A stretch of 64,000 nucleotides of DNA from an uncultured Bacteroidales bacterium (GCA_947176235.1 CAMWPM010000006.1:1-64000); one strand, 5' to 3'. Shown: positions 16,374 to 26,999, counted from the stretch's first letter. The notes: generated by a model from the sequence alone, not told the origin. Numbers and translations are program-made.

Positions 16374-18368
16374 TTATTTTTTGACATTTTCCTTGAGGTA
16401 GCCGTGACGGTAAGCCCAAAGGAGCTCGGTGAGCTCGTCGATCTGAGCCTGGAGGACGGCGCCCATGTCGGTGTCGCGGACGCGAATGCGATGGTCGGAG
16501 GTCTCGACGAGGGTGATTGTGGAGATGATGTCGGTGCCGTTGGCGATGGCTTCGTCGGCTGACGTGAATGGCTCGTGCTGGACGAGCTGGAAGCCTTTGG
16601 AGTGGTAGACGAGGGTGTAGCCTGCGATTCCGGTGCGTTTGTGATAAGCCTTGGCGAATCCTCCGTCGATGACCATGAGATGACCGTCGGCTTTCACGGG
16701 ATTTTCACCGATGCCTGCTCGGACGGGTACGTGACCGTTGATGATGTGGCGGTGGGGACCGGTGACGGAGAAGGCGTCGAGGATGCGGTTGCAGACGTCG
16801 GCAGAGTCGCGGAGCTTGTAGTAGTTGCCTTTCTCTTCGTGGTGGGTGGCGGGGTCGGTGAGGAAGTAGCGCTCGAATGTAGCCATCTTTGATTTGTCGA
16901 AGAGGGGGGAATCGGGACCGCACCAGAGGTACCAGTAGTAGTCGCGCGCCACCCGTCGCTCCTCGGCAGGGACGTCGGAGTTGAAGGCAGAGCGCATGAG
17001 CATGCCGAGACGGTTGAAAAGCTCGCGTCCGGAATAACTGCCTCCTCCGGGGATGGTGACTTCCTTTAGGGTGCCGTCGGGGTTGAGGGGCATGGAGGCG
17101 TGGAAGAGGAGGTTGGAGTTGGCGACCAGGTAGAGGCAACCGTGGGAGAAGAGGCACTTGACGTGCTTACGGAGCTTGTCGGAGACGCGGAAGGAATGAT
17201 GCAGACGTTTGACAAGATCCGCCTCCTCGGGTGTGAGCCGGTAGGGGTCGGCGGGATCGACGGTGGGGAAATTGGTGTCGCGCATCTCGTAGTCGACGCC
17301 GTCAAGAGTGAAAACGCCGCGATTGAAGTCGATGTGCTCAAGGAGCTTGCGGTCAGACATTCCCCATTCGGGGTGGGCGTCGATGAGCGCGGCTTCGAGC
17401 TTGAACTGGATGACGCTTATCGCCTTGTGCATGCGGGCGATGAGGAGCCGGGATTTTTCGTCGTGGACGGGTTCGACGTCGGGGTCGAGGGTGGGACCGA
17501 AGTAGGAGCAGGGGTCGTCGCCGTAAACTTCCATGGCGAAGGTGGCGAGGGAGAGGAGGTTGATGCCGTAGCCATCCTCAAGGGTTGCCATGTTGCCGTA
17601 GCGGAGGGAAAGGCGGAGAACGTTGGCGATGCACGCGTCGTTGCCGGCGGCGGCTCCCATCCAGAGTGCATCGTGGTTGCCCCACTGGATGTCGAAACGG
17701 TCGTAGTCGCAGAGGGTGTCCATGATGATGTGAGCGCCGGGACCGCGGTCGAAGATGTCGCCGAGGATGTGGAGGCGGTCGATCGAGAGGCGCTGGATGA
17801 CGTTGCAGATGGCTGTGATGAACGCATCAGCCTGTCCGGTGAGGATGATTGTCTCGATGATGCGATTGTAGTAAGCCTGCTTGTCGGCGACTTCGGATGA
17901 CTCGTGAAGCAGCTCTTCGATGATGTAGGCGAACTCGGGAGGGAGCGCCTTGCGGACCTTGGAGCGGGTGTACTTTGAGGACACGGACCGGCAGACACGG
18001 ATGAGACGATGGAGGGTGATGTTGTAGAACTCGTCAAGATCCTCGTCGGTGGCATGGATGCGCTGCAGCTTTTCCTCGGGATAGTAGATGAGGGAGCATA
18101 ACTGGCGAATCTCGCTTTCACGAAGCGCGTTGCCGAACACTTCGGTGACTTTTCGCTTGATGTTGCCGGAAGCATTCTTGAGGATGTGGCGGAACGCCTG
18201 ATGCTCGCCGTGAAGGTCGGCAACGTAATGTTCGGTGCCTTTCGGTAGGCTCAGGATGGCTTCGAGGTTGATGATCTCGGTGGAGGCTGCGGATGCGTTG
18301 GGAAAAGTGGCAGAAAGGAGTTCGAGGACGCGGCGGTCGCGTTCGATGTTTTCGCGCAGTGGGGTCAT
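16374..18368 (-). CDS. fbp: class III fructose-1,6-bisphosphatase
   Basis: Gluconeogenic phosphatase of the Firmicutes/Bacteroidetes type, 664 residues, the usual length. Metallophosphatase motifs are spread along the chain: YVADLHGEHQAF near 50, LHILGDIFDRGPGAH and QWGNHDALWMGAAAGND in the middle, and INGHVPVRAGIGENP with VIDGGFAKAY towards the C-terminus. The start is 4 nt from the birA stop, so it is the last gene of the porX-tsaE-birA-fbp transcript. Confidence 0.95.
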   Translation of the reverse strand: MTPLRENIERDRRVLELLSATFPNASAASTEIINLEAILSLPKGTEHYVADLHGEHQAFRHILKNASGNIKRKVTEVFGNALRESEIRQLCSLIYYPEEKLQRIHATDEDLDEFYNITLHRLIRVCRSVSSKYTRSKVRKALPPEFAYIIEELLHESSEVADKQAYYNRIIETIILTGQADAFITAICNVIQRLSIDRLHILGDIFDRGPGAHIIMDTLCDYDRFDIQWGNHDALWMGAAAGNDACIANVLRLSLRYGNMATLEDGYGINLLSLATFAMEVYGDDPCSYFGPTLDPDVEPVHDEKSRLLIARMHKAISVIQFKLEAALIDAHPEWGMSDRKLLEHIDFNRGVFTLDGVDYEMRDTNFPTVDPADPYRLTPEEADLVKRLHHSFRVSDKLRKHVKCLFSHGCLYLVANSNLLFHASMPLNPDGTLKEVTIPGGGSYSGRELFNRLGMLMRSAFNSDVPAEERRVARDYYWYLWCGPDSPLFDKSKMATFERYFLTDPATHHEEKGNYYKLRDSADVCNRILDAFSVTGPHRHIINGHVPVRAGIGENPVKADGHLMVIDGGFAKAYHKRTGIAGYTLVYHSKGFQLVQHEPFTSADEAIANGTDIISTITLVETSDHRIRVRDTDMGAVLQAQIDELTELLWAYRHGYLKENVKK

Positions 18369-18372
18369 ATCA

Positions 18373-19161
18373 CTATAAAACGTCGGGAGTGAGGATTGAT
18401 GAGACTTCTTTGAAAGCGTAACGGCGGTGACAGCCGTCGGTGTCGATGAGATTGAGGATGCCGTCGGTGTCGACTGAAAGAATGCGTGCCATGAACCGGG
18501 AGGATGTGGCTACGTCGAGATAAGGATGGAAGCCTTCGCCTCGCCACAGCAGTCGGGCATAACGGGCAGAGAGAGCTTCGGCGGACTCGTCGGAGAGGGC
18601 GTCGACCTCGCGGAGGATATCGGAGGCAAAGCGGTTGAGGAGGGGAGGCAGGGGATAGTCGGTGGCGGTGAGGAGGGAGAGGGATACGGGGTTGGGGGCA
18701 TCGGAGATGAAGCGAGCCTGATTGACGTTGATGCCGATGCCGGCTATGGACCATGAAATGAAGGGACCGCTGAGGGAGTTCTCGATCAGGATTCCGCAGA
18801 TTTTACGGTCGTCGACATAAATGTCGTTGGGCCACTTGATGGCGACGGTGCCGGCGTCGGACGGTATGAGGTCACGGAGCCGGTGGGCGATAGCCACTGA
18901 CACAGCCATCGAGAGGCGGAACTGCTCGCGTGCGTGGAGCGAGCGTGGGCGGAGGAGCATCGAAAATGTGAGGTTGGCACCCGGAGCGGATTCCCAGGAG
19001 TTGCCTCGCTGTCCACGACCGGCAGTCTGCGCCCACGCTGAAAAGACAGTGCCGTGGGGCAACGGCTCACCTGCCTGCTCTGCGTCGCGTATGGCGAGGC
19101 GAAGGCAGGAGCTGGTGGACGTGCATGACGGAATGGACAGAATCAGCGGAGGGGCGATCAT
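18373..19161 (-). CDS. birA: biotin-[acetyl-CoA-carboxylase] ligase, class I
   Basis: Attaches biotin to carboxyl-carrier proteins via biotinyl-AMP. Catalytic motifs are present: AWAQTAGRGQRGNSW (biotinyl-AMP loop), IKWPNDIYV, GILIENSLSG and GIGINVNQ. The DNA-binding N-terminal domain is absent, so it is not an auto-regulating BirA. The ATG at 19159-19161 (MIAPPLILS) is chosen over an upstream GTG that would overlap tsaE. About 262 residues. Confidence 0.92.
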   Translation of the reverse strand: MIAPPLILSIPSCTSTSSCLRLAIRDAEQAGEPLPHGTVFSAWAQTAGRGQRGNSWESAPGANLTFSMLLRPRSLHAREQFRLSMAVSVAIAHRLRDLIPSDAGTVAIKWPNDIYVDDRKICGILIENSLSGPFISWSIAGIGINVNQARFISDAPNPVSLSLLTATDYPLPPLLNRFASDILREVDALSDESAEALSARYARLLWRGEGFHPYLDVATSSRFMARILSVDTDGILNLIDTDGCHRRYAFKEVSSILTPDVL

Positions 19162-19165
19162 CGGA

Positions 19166-19606
19166 TCATTCGGGAATGTCGACGGTGACGATGCGGGCAC
19201 CGTCGTCGGCGGGATCGACGGATATCGAGACCTTCACAGTGTCGTCGGGGAGGAGCGGCTCGATACGTTCGGGCCATTCGAGGAGGCAGAGCGCCCCGGA
19301 GTCGAAATAGTCCTCGACGCCGATGTCGTAGGCTTCCTCGACGGATTCGAGCCGGTAGAGGTCGAAGTGGTAGATGAGTTCGGCGGTGGTGTCGGAACGG
19401 TACTCATTGATGATGGAGAAGGAGGGGGAGGAGGTGGCGTCCTGCCCGACGCCGAGAGCACGGGAGATGGCATTGATGAAAGTGGTCTTGCCGGCGCCCA
19501 TAGGACCGAAGAAGGCGTAGACGGTCTCGTCGCCCATGAGGGAGATGAATTCGGAGGCGGCTCGGGTGAGATCGTCGACGGAGGAAATGCGGATAACGTG
19601 TTGCAT
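19166..19606 (-). CDS. tsaE: tRNA t6A biosynthesis ATPase TsaE
   Basis: P-loop ATPase that works with TsaB/TsaD/TsaC to make threonylcarbamoyladenosine-37, the base later methylthiolated by MtaB. Walker [12 protein letters not shown], the switch-like [20 protein letters not shown] and LLEWPERIE are all family signatures. 146 residues from the ATG at 19604-19606; a longer TTG-started frame is less likely. 4 bp separate it from birA. Confidence 0.95.
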   Translation of the reverse strand: MQHVIRISSVDDLTRAASEFISLMGDETVYAFFGPMGAGKTTFINAISRALGVGQDATSSPSFSIINEYRSDTTAELIYHFDLYRLESVEEAYDIGVEDYFDSGALCLLEWPERIEPLLPDDTVKVSISVDPADDGARIVTVDIPE

Positions 19607-19637
19607 TGCGGATGAATAAGTAGTCAAAATGTCACGG

Positions 19638-21227
19638 TCAGGACTTTGGGGAGAGGGAGATGAGGGGGACGAGCATTTCTTCGAGAGAAATGCCGCCGTG
19701 CTGGAAAGTCCCGGTGTAATATTGCACGTAGTAATTGTAGTTGTTGGGGTAGGCGAAGAAGTCGCGGTTGCCCGCCATGATGTAGGTGGTGGAAAGGTTG
19801 GGTGCCGGGAGCCCGAACCGGCGAGGGTCGCGGACTTCGTAGACCTGACGGGCGGGATAGGAGAGGGTCTTGCCGAGCTTGTAGCGGAGCGCGGTGTTGG
19901 TGTTGCGGTCGCCTACCACCTTTACGGGATTCTCGACGCGAATCGTGCCATGGTCGGTGGTGAGGATGACACGGCGTCCGGTGAGCGCCATACGGCGGAA
20001 GAGTTCGATTGCCGCCGAGTGGCGGAACCATGACTCGGTGAGAGAGCGGTAGGCGGCATTGCTCGACGCCAGCTCGCGGATCATGCGCGACTCGGTGCGT
20101 GCGTGGGAGAGCATGTCGATGAAATTGATCACGATGACGTTGAGGTCGGCATCGAGGAGGGAATTGAAATTGCGGATCAGAGTCTCGCAAGCGGGCGTGT
20201 CGTTGAGCTTATTGTAGGTGAAGCGGACGGAGGAGTCGAGGCGGAAACGCTTAAGAAGAGACTCGATGAGCGGGGACTCGTTGAGATTCTTGCCTTCCTC
20301 CGAATCTTCATCGACCCACAGATCGGGGAAAAGCCGCTCGATCTCGACGGGCATGAGTCCGGAGAAGAGGGCGTTGCGGGCATACTGGGTGGCGGTGGGG
20401 AGAATGGAGCAGTAAAGAGACTCGTCGAAACTGAAAAAATCGGCAAGGAGTGGCTTTACGGCCTCCCACTGATCGAGTCGGAAATTGTCGATAACCACAA
20501 GGAACGGCTTTTCACCGGAACGGAGAAGGGGAATGACACGATCGCGCATGATGCGATGGCTCATAAGAGGCGCGTCGGGGTCATCGGGGTCGAGCCAGCT
20601 TTCGTAGTTGCGGCGAACGTGCTTGAAAAACTCGGAATTGGCGTCGTTTTTCTGCAACTGGAGCATCTCGATCATGTCGGTGGCAGAGTCGGCAAGCTCG
20701 AGTTCGCGGCGGGTGAGCCGACGGTAGATCTCAGTCCAGTCGGCGAGAGATGCGGCACAGTTGATGGCATCGGATATCTCGGGGAACTGCTGACGGTAGG
20801 AGTCGGTGGTCTGGCGCGAGATAAGGTCGCCGGAGTGCAGAATCTTCTTGATCGAAAGAAGAATCTGGCTTGGATTTACCGGCTTGATGAGGTAGTCGGC
20901 GATCTTGTTGCCGACAGCCTGATCCATGATATTCTCCTCCTCGCTCTTGGTGATCATGATTACGGGGAGGAGCGGGGCAATCTCCTTGATGCGGGAAAGG
21001 GTCTCCAGCCCGGTGAGTCCCGGCATGTTCTCATCAAGGATCACGAGGTCAATATCCGCTCCGGCATCGGAAACGACGGCGAGGGCGTCGCGCCCGTTGT
21101 TGGCGGTCGTGACGTCGTAACCCTTTCCCCGGAGGAAAAGGATGTGGGGCTTGAGCAGTTCGATTTCATCGTCAGCCCATAGGATGTGGAGAGGTCGCTG
21201 CGGCATATCAACATAGAGGCGCGCCAT
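19638..21227 (-). CDS. porX: PorX-type response regulator with PglZ/alkaline-phosphatase-like effector domain
   Basis: 529 residues. The receiver domain comes first: [15 protein letters not shown], phosphoacceptor D65 in VILDENMPG, and the [11 protein letters not shown] lysine. A helical linker follows, then a zinc-dependent PglZ domain: [27 protein letters not shown] with the catalytic Thr, [10 protein letters not shown] and [11 protein letters not shown]. PorX regulates type IX secretion in P. gingivalis and is a phosphodiesterase on cyclic oligonucleotides in vitro (literature). It is the first gene of the tsaE-birA-fbp operon with its own promoter. The start could also be M8 at 21206. Confidence 0.93.
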   Translation of the reverse strand: MARLYVDMPQRPLHILWADDEIELLKPHILFLRGKGYDVTTANNGRDALAVVSDAGADIDLVILDENMPGLTGLETLSRIKEIAPLLPVIMITKSEEENIMDQAVGNKIADYLIKPVNPSQILLSIKKILHSGDLISRQTTDSYRQQFPEISDAINCAASLADWTEIYRRLTRRELELADSATDMIEMLQLQKNDANSEFFKHVRRNYESWLDPDDPDAPLMSHRIMRDRVIPLLRSGEKPFLVVIDNFRLDQWEAVKPLLADFFSFDESLYCSILPTATQYARNALFSGLMPVEIERLFPDLWVDEDSEEGKNLNESPLIESLLKRFRLDSSVRFTYNKLNDTPACETLIRNFNSLLDADLNVIVINFIDMLSHARTESRMIRELASSNAAYRSLTESWFRHSAAIELFRRMALTGRRVILTTDHGTIRVENPVKVVGDRNTNTALRYKLGKTLSYPARQVYEVRDPRRFGLPAPNLSTTYIMAGNRDFFAYPNNYNYYVQYYTGTFQHGGISLEEMLVPLISLSPKS

Positions 21228-21246
21228 CAGAGGCTTGCCATCACAG

Positions 21247-21278
21247 CAAAGTTAGGGGATATGTCCGTGTTATGCAAA
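21247..21278 (-). promoter_or_regulatory. promoter of porX-tsaE-birA-fbp
   Basis: On the minus strand, TTTG (21275-21278), 20 bp, then TAACTTTG (21247-21254). The predicted transcript begins about 10-15 nt before the porX ATG, giving a very short leader. Confidence 0.8.
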
Positions 21279-21531
21279 TTTTGGGATGCAAATGTTGGAG
21301 GGAGGGTGGAAGAAAGGGGGAAAAGGGTGGGATAAAAGTCGAATTGTGCTTTTTTGACAACAGAAGTGGAGAAAAATGTGTTAATTTTGCAGACGGAAAT
21401 GATTCGAGGACGAATCCGCTCCGACCGGTCAAGGCTCTAACGACTGTTAAACACCGAATAAGAACTATCTAACAAAGCGACGAGGCGCGCGACCACACGT
21501 AGTCCGGCCTCCACACAACGTTTCGACAAAA

Positions 21532-22725
21532 ATGACACGGATAATAAAGAGATTTCTGGCGCTTGCAACTGTGATACTGACGGCATCGATGGCTGTCGGG
21601 ACGAGCGCGCAGCTTGTGGTGGACGAACCGACCGACACCGTGAGAAGTCAGCGTGGCAAGGGCTTTTTCGGCAAGGTGCTCCGCTATTTCGACGATTCCA
21701 ATAAGGTGAAGGATCCCACGAAGTTTGACTTCAGTGTGGTGGGTGGTCCCCACTACTCCAAGGAGGTGGGCTTCGGTCTCGGCATCCTTGCATCGGGCAA
21801 CTACCACACCGACGTGCACACGGCACCGAGCAACGTCTCGCTGTTCTTCGACATCACCACCACAGGCTCCTATACAATCGGAGTGACCGGCGACCATATC
21901 CGCCCCAACGACATGCAACGCCTCACCTACGAGATCTATTTCAACTCCGTGCCGACATACTTCTGGGGTATCGGATTCGATAACGGCAACACGGCAGCCA
22001 ATAAGACGAAATATCTCGAAAAGAGAGTGGACATGGACATCAAGTACCGCTGGCGCCTGGGCGACAATATCTTTATCGGTCCGACACTAAGATTCTACTA
22101 CGCAGCCGCACGCAAGATTCATGAACCGGCGGAGGGAGAGCCGGGAGGCGTGGCGTTATGGCAGGGCGAGCGCCTGACCACTCATTCCTACGGACTCGGT
22201 GCATTGGTGGCGTACGATACCCGTGACAATCTGACCGCCCCGACCCGCGGCTGGCACCTGGAACTTACACAGCGATTCTTCCCACGATTCCTATGGAACC
22301 GGATGTCGTTCACATCAACTGAATTCACAGCAAGCCATTATGAAAAGGTGTGGAAGGGCGGCATCTTAGCCATGCGTCTGCACGGCAAGTTCAACTACTG
22401 GGGCACGGCTCCATGGTCGATGCTTCCGACCGTGGGGGGACGTTCCGACCTCCGTGGCTACTACAAGGGCCGCTACCGTGATAACTGTGAGGCTGACTTT
22501 ACTGTGGAGCTACGTCAGAAGGTCTGGCGCCGCAACGGTATCGCAATCTGGGGCGGTGTGGGAGAAGTGTTCCCATCGTTCGACAAACTGTCAGGGAAAA
22601 AACTTCTGCCCAACTACGGTATCGGTTACCGCTGGGAATTCAAGAAGCACGTAAACCTTCGCATCGACCTTGGCTTCGGGCGCAAACAGTCCAACTTCCT
22701 TTTCAGCATCAACGAAGCTTTCTAA
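21532..22725 (+). CDS. Omp85/BamA-TamA-family outer membrane beta-barrel, no POTRA domains
   Basis: 397 residues with a signal peptide (ALATVILTASMAVGTSAQ). The rest alternates amphipathic beta strands and contains the Omp85 lid-lock motif as GGRSDLRGYYKGRYRD (VRGF/Y equivalent) and a C-terminal strand ending in phenylalanine (LFSINEAF). It is too short for POTRA repeats plus barrel, so it resembles the stand-alone 'surface antigen D15-like' barrels of Bacteroidetes. Translation starts 50 nt after a GC-rich leader. The next gene follows after 49 bp, possibly in the same transcript. Confidence 0.82.
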   Translation: MTRIIKRFLALATVILTASMAVGTSAQLVVDEPTDTVRSQRGKGFFGKVLRYFDDSNKVKDPTKFDFSVVGGPHYSKEVGFGLGILASGNYHTDVHTAPSNVSLFFDITTTGSYTIGVTGDHIRPNDMQRLTYEIYFNSVPTYFWGIGFDNGNTAANKTKYLEKRVDMDIKYRWRLGDNIFIGPTLRFYYAAARKIHEPAEGEPGGVALWQGERLTTHSYGLGALVAYDTRDNLTAPTRGWHLELTQRFFPRFLWNRMSFTSTEFTASHYEKVWKGGILAMRLHGKFNYWGTAPWSMLPTVGGRSDLRGYYKGRYRDNCEADFTVELRQKVWRRNGIAIWGGVGEVFPSFDKLSGKKLLPNYGIGYRWEFKKHVNLRIDLGFGRKQSNFLFSINEAF

Positions 22726-22774
22726 CCGCCAGATAGACCGCACCATCACATTCAAGAGATTCAATCGACATTAA

Positions 22775-24451
22775 ATGACAGGAAAAGAGAAAAAGGCGCT
22801 TGCGCTTGCATTGGTCACGCCGCTTTTGCTTATCGTCCCCAACATACTGCTCAACATCACCGACGGCTACTACATGACAGCCGGGGAAAAGATACTTAAC
22901 ATCGCGGGTCCACTCGCGGTGTATTATTTCATAACGATGGGATGGAAGAAGACCGGCGGAGCCGTCCTTTGCCTTATTCCGGTGATGGTGCTCGCCGCGT
23001 TTCAGATAGTACTTCTCGATCTCTACGGTGAGTCGATAATCGCGGTGGATATGTTTCTGAACGTTGTGACAACTGACGCTGATGAGGCGGGCACGCTGCT
23101 CGCCAATCTGCTGGGAGCAATCGGAGTGGTGGTGGCGCTTTATCTCCCGCCGATAGTGTTTGGCATCGTAGCGCTCGTGAAAGGCTGGAAATTGCCGAGC
23201 GCCGCAAGCCGCTCCACAAAGTCAGTGATCGCGTGCATCTTGCTGACGATTGTGGCTGAAGGGATAAAACATAGATGGCTTGAGAACATCTTCCCGGTGA
23301 ATGTGACCCGCAACATGATTACTGCTGTGGAACGCACGGTGCAGTCAAAGAATTATCTTAAAACATCGGCGGGATTCAGCCATAATGCGGAACTGACTAC
23401 TAAAGAAGCGACGGATTCGCTGCCGACGACACTCGTGCTTGTGATCGGCGAAACGGGTCGTTCGTGCCGCTGGCAACTCGGAGGCTATGAGCGGGAGACC
23501 AATCCGCGACTGAGCCGAAGAGCCGGCGTGACCTATTTCGGAAAAGCGATAACCGAAAGCAACACGACGCACAAGAGTGTGCCGATGCTTATGTCGGCAG
23601 TGGTGCCGGAGACATTCGACTCCGTGATGTACTACCGCAGCGTGATCGAAGCCTTCAACAACGCCGGATATCACACAGCTTATTTTTCCAATCAGCCGCC
23701 AAACGGAAGCTATAACCAGCGATTCGGCGAGGAGGCGGACGTGACGGTGTTCATGCAGGATGTGGAGGGTTCGACCGGACTTGACAGGGATCTGCTGGGT
23801 CAGGTAAAGAATTATCTCGATACGACGAAGATGGCGCAACGCCGACTGATCGTGCTCCATACATACGGCAATCACTTCAGATACAACGAACGTTATCCAG
23901 CAGACGAAGCCCGATTCAAGCCGGACTCGCCCATGGACGCCGTGAAGAGCAACCGCGAGGCTCTGTGGAACGCTTACGATAACGCGACGCTCCAGGTTGA
24001 CCTGCTTCTTGATTCCCTCGCCACGCTGACGACGACGCAAGGCGGTAAATCGGCGATCGTCTATGCCGCCGATCATGGAGAGGATATGTACGACGACGAA
24101 CGCGAGAGATTCCTTCACGCTTCTCCGGTGCCTACCTACTATCAGCTTCACGTGCCTATGGTGGTGTGGATGTCGGAAGGAATGGAGGAAACTTATCCTG
24201 AAATGGTGTCGGCACTGAAAGAGAATGCCGAAAAGCGAGTGAGCCCGTCGGAAAGTCTGTATCCGACGCTGCTGCAGCTTGGAGGGTTAAGCACCCGTTA
24301 TCTCAACAGGGAGCAGGCGGTGACGGATCCATCATTTCAATCGCCTCGTCCGATCTATCTCACCGACCGCAATGTCACTGTAGCACTCGAAGATTCGGGA
24401 GTAAAAAAAGCCGATCTCGATTCGCTAAGGGCGAGGAAAATCATCGACTGA
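22775..24451 (+). CDS. phosphoethanolamine transferase-like inner-membrane enzyme
   Basis: 558 residues. Five N-terminal membrane helices within about residues 1-165, then a periplasmic sulfatase/alkaline-phosphatase-fold domain. VLVIGETGRSCRWQLGGYER carries the nucleophilic Thr of the GET-x-R signature, SNTTHKSVPML follows, and AADHGEDMYDDERERFLHASPVP supplies the zinc-binding Asp/His. This is the EptA/CptA-type architecture that adds phosphoethanolamine to lipid A or core sugars. Which glycan is modified cannot be read from sequence. It follows an Omp85-like barrel, consistent with an envelope theme. Confidence 0.88.
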   Translation: MTGKEKKALALALVTPLLLIVPNILLNITDGYYMTAGEKILNIAGPLAVYYFITMGWKKTGGAVLCLIPVMVLAAFQIVLLDLYGESIIAVDMFLNVVTTDADEAGTLLANLLGAIGVVVALYLPPIVFGIVALVKGWKLPSAASRSTKSVIACILLTIVAEGIKHRWLENIFPVNVTRNMITAVERTVQSKNYLKTSAGFSHNAELTTKEATDSLPTTLVLVIGETGRSCRWQLGGYERETNPRLSRRAGVTYFGKAITESNTTHKSVPMLMSAVVPETFDSVMYYRSVIEAFNNAGYHTAYFSNQPPNGSYNQRFGEEADVTVFMQDVEGSTGLDRDLLGQVKNYLDTTKMAQRRLIVLHTYGNHFRYNERYPADEARFKPDSPMDAVKSNREALWNAYDNATLQVDLLLDSLATLTTTQGGKSAIVYAADHGEDMYDDERERFLHASPVPTYYQLHVPMVVWMSEGMEETYPEMVSALKENAEKRVSPSESLYPTLLQLGGLSTRYLNREQAVTDPSFQSPRPIYLTDRNVTVALEDSGVKKADLDSLRARKIID

Positions 24452-24651
24452 CACGTGACGCCTGAAACAGAGACGGATAGAAACTTTTTTGAAAGCATTA
24501 CTTTCAAAAATAGGAATAAAAGGAAAACGGGGAATTCGTAAAGTTATCCAAAACCAACTGTTATATCATTGAAAATCAGGGGTATGTGAAAATTGCGATG
24601 TTAAAAAGTTGTCCAAAATGGTGAATCGACGATAAAAAGATACGATAAAAG

Positions 24652-24682
24652 TTGGTGGTTTGCGGAATAGTGTTTAGCTTTG
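24652..24682 (+). promoter_or_regulatory. promoter of nrdD
   Basis: TTGG (24652-24655), 19 bp, TAGCTTTG (24675-24682). The leader to the ATG is about 60 nt. No NrdR-like box pair is evident in the 300-bp gap upstream of nrdD. Confidence 0.65.
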
Positions 24683-24752
24683 CGGTGTCAAAAAGAATCA
24701 CCAAAACCAACTACCTTAAAACCAACCTCAGGGTAAAAATCCCCAACAACCA

Positions 24753-26960
24753 ATGATCCAGACAGTCATCAAGCGCGACGGCCGAATCGTCGGGTACAAC
24801 GAAGAGAAAATCAAGGCAGCGATACGCAAAGCAATGCTGCAGACCGCCCTTGGCGAAGATGAATCGCTGATTCAGCGCATCTCAGACCGAGTGGGCACTA
24901 CAGGCAAGGAGCAGATGACCGTGGAGGACATTCAGGACCGCGTGGAGATAGAGCTGATGAAAAGCCCCCGCAAGGAGGTGGCGAAACGCTACATAGCCTA
25001 CCGCGACCAGCGCAACATAGCCCGCCGGAGCAAGACCCGCGACATGTTCCTGGAAATCATCGAGGCAAAAAATAACGAGATCACGCGCGAAAACGCCAAT
25101 ATGAACACCGATTCGCCCGCAGGCATGATGATGAAATTTGCGAGCGAGACGACAAAACCGTTCGTCGATGACTATCTGCTGAGCGAGGAAGCTCGTGAAG
25201 CAGTGAGGAACGGATATCTGCATATCCATGACAAAGATTATTACCCGACCAAGAGCCTGACTTGCGTGCAGCATCCGCTCGACCGCATCCTTGAATACGG
25301 CTTCATAGCCGGACATGGTGAGTCGCGCCCCGCCAAACGCATCGAGACCGCGAGCATCATAGGCTGTATCTCGCTTGAAACCGCCCAGAATGAAATGCAT
25401 GGCGGACAGGCAATCCCGGCGTTTGACTTCTATCTGGCTCCCTTCGTACGTTCATCGTTCAAGGAGGAGCTTGATTACGTGGGTCAGATCATGGGCGAGG
25501 ACATGAGCGAATACCATGACATCGAACTCGACGACTACGTGACGCGCCCGCTCAATGGACTAAAAGGAAAAGAACGCGCACTGCAGCATGCCATGAACCG
25601 CACGGTGAGCAGGGTGCATCAGGCGATGGAAGCATTTATCCACAACATGAATACTATCCACTCGCGCGGAGGCAATCAGGTGGTGTTCAGCTCGATCAAC
25701 TACGGTACGGACACTTCCGCGGAAGGACGGTGCATCATCCGCGAACTCCTCAAGTCGACATACGAAGGCGTGGGTAACGGTGCAACCGCGATCTTCCCCA
25801 TTCAGATCTGGAAAAAGAAGAGAGGCGTGAACTACGAGAAGGGTGACCGCAACCGCGACCTCTTCGAATATGCCTGCAAGGTGACCGCACGCCGATTTTT
25901 CCCCAATTTCGTGAATCTTGACGCGACGTTCAACCGTCACGAGAAATGGCGCGCCGACGATCCGAAACGCTACGAATACGAGGTGGCGACGATGGGTTGC
26001 CGCACGAGAGTGTTCGAGAACCGTTACGGCGAAAAGACCTCGATAGGACGCGGCAATCTAAGTTTCTCGACCATCAACATCGTGAGAATAGCCATCGAGT
26101 GCATGGCGATAGTGGATCAGGAGGAGAGAATCCGCCGCTTCTTCAATAAGCTTGACGAGGTGCTTGACCTGACAGCCCGCCAGCTTCATGACAGATATGA
26201 ATTCCAGAAAACGGCTCTCGCCAAGCAGTTTCCGCTGCTGATGTCGCGCCTCTGGAACGGCTCCGAAACCTTGAAGCCGACCGACACGATCGAGAGCGTG
26301 ATCAACCAGGGAACGCTCGGCATCGGGTTCATCGGACTTGCCGAATGTCTGACAGCACTCACCGGCAAGCATCACGGAGAAAGCGAGGAGTCGCAGAAAC
26401 TCGGACTCCGCATCGTGTCGCACATGCGTAGCCGCGTGAACGAATTCTCTGAGACATACGGACACAACTACTCGGTGCTCGCCACTCCGGCAGAGGGACT
26501 TTCCGGCAAGTTCACGACTAAGGACCGCAAGTCGTTCGGCATACTTCCAGGAATTACCGACAAAATCTACTACACCAACTCCAATCACGTGCCCGTGGGA
26601 TACAAATGCTCGCCGACCCACAAAGCAAAGGTGGAGGCTCCCTACCACGAGCTGACGCGCGGCGGTCATATCTTCTACGTGGAGATCGACGGCGACGCCA
26701 CGCACAATCCGGAAGCCATCATGGACATCGTGGCACTGATGGACAAGCATAACATGGGCTACAGTTCGGTGAACCATAACCGTAACCGCTGCATGGACTG
26801 CGGATACGAGGATGCGCAGGAGAATCTGGAGACGTGCCCGAAGTGCGGCGGCAAGCACATAGACAAGCTGCAACGCATCACGGGCTATCTGGTGGGCACG
26901 ACCGACCGCTGGAATGCCGCGAAACTTGCAGAACTCAACGACCGCGTGGTGCATAAGTAA
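24753..26960 (+). CDS. nrdD: anaerobic (class III) ribonucleoside-triphosphate reductase
   Basis: Glycyl-radical enzyme making dNTPs without oxygen. 735 residues: the N-terminal ATP-cone (IKRDGRIVGYNEEKI to about residue 95), the catalytic barrel with SLTCVQHP and GCISLETAQNEMHGGQAIP, and NRNRCMDCGYED with ETCPKCGGKH forming the C-terminal zinc site. The glycyl-radical loop RITGYLVGTTDRW has the radical Gly at about 711. No nrdG activase follows within the next genes, which is unusual. Confidence 0.96.
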   Translation: MIQTVIKRDGRIVGYNEEKIKAAIRKAMLQTALGEDESLIQRISDRVGTTGKEQMTVEDIQDRVEIELMKSPRKEVAKRYIAYRDQRNIARRSKTRDMFLEIIEAKNNEITRENANMNTDSPAGMMMKFASETTKPFVDDYLLSEEAREAVRNGYLHIHDKDYYPTKSLTCVQHPLDRILEYGFIAGHGESRPAKRIETASIIGCISLETAQNEMHGGQAIPAFDFYLAPFVRSSFKEELDYVGQIMGEDMSEYHDIELDDYVTRPLNGLKGKERALQHAMNRTVSRVHQAMEAFIHNMNTIHSRGGNQVVFSSINYGTDTSAEGRCIIRELLKSTYEGVGNGATAIFPIQIWKKKRGVNYEKGDRNRDLFEYACKVTARRFFPNFVNLDATFNRHEKWRADDPKRYEYEVATMGCRTRVFENRYGEKTSIGRGNLSFSTINIVRIAIECMAIVDQEERIRRFFNKLDEVLDLTARQLHDRYEFQKTALAKQFPLLMSRLWNGSETLKPTDTIESVINQGTLGIGFIGLAECLTALTGKHHGESEESQKLGLRIVSHMRSRVNEFSETYGHNYSVLATPAEGLSGKFTTKDRKSFGILPGITDKIYYTNSNHVPVGYKCSPTHKAKVEAPYHELTRGGHIFYVEIDGDATHNPEAIMDIVALMDKHNMGYSSVNHNRNRCMDCGYEDAQENLETCPKCGGKHIDKLQRITGYLVGTTDRWNAAKLAELNDRVVHK

Positions 26961-26999
26961 GCCGCGCCGACGATTAAGATAAAACGGGTTAAATAAAGC

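Noticed and set aside
24452-24651. Riboswitch or NrdR boxes upstream of nrdD
   Set aside because: Repeated ACCAAAACCAAC-like words are present, but no paired 16-bp NrdR box or riboswitch core could be traced.
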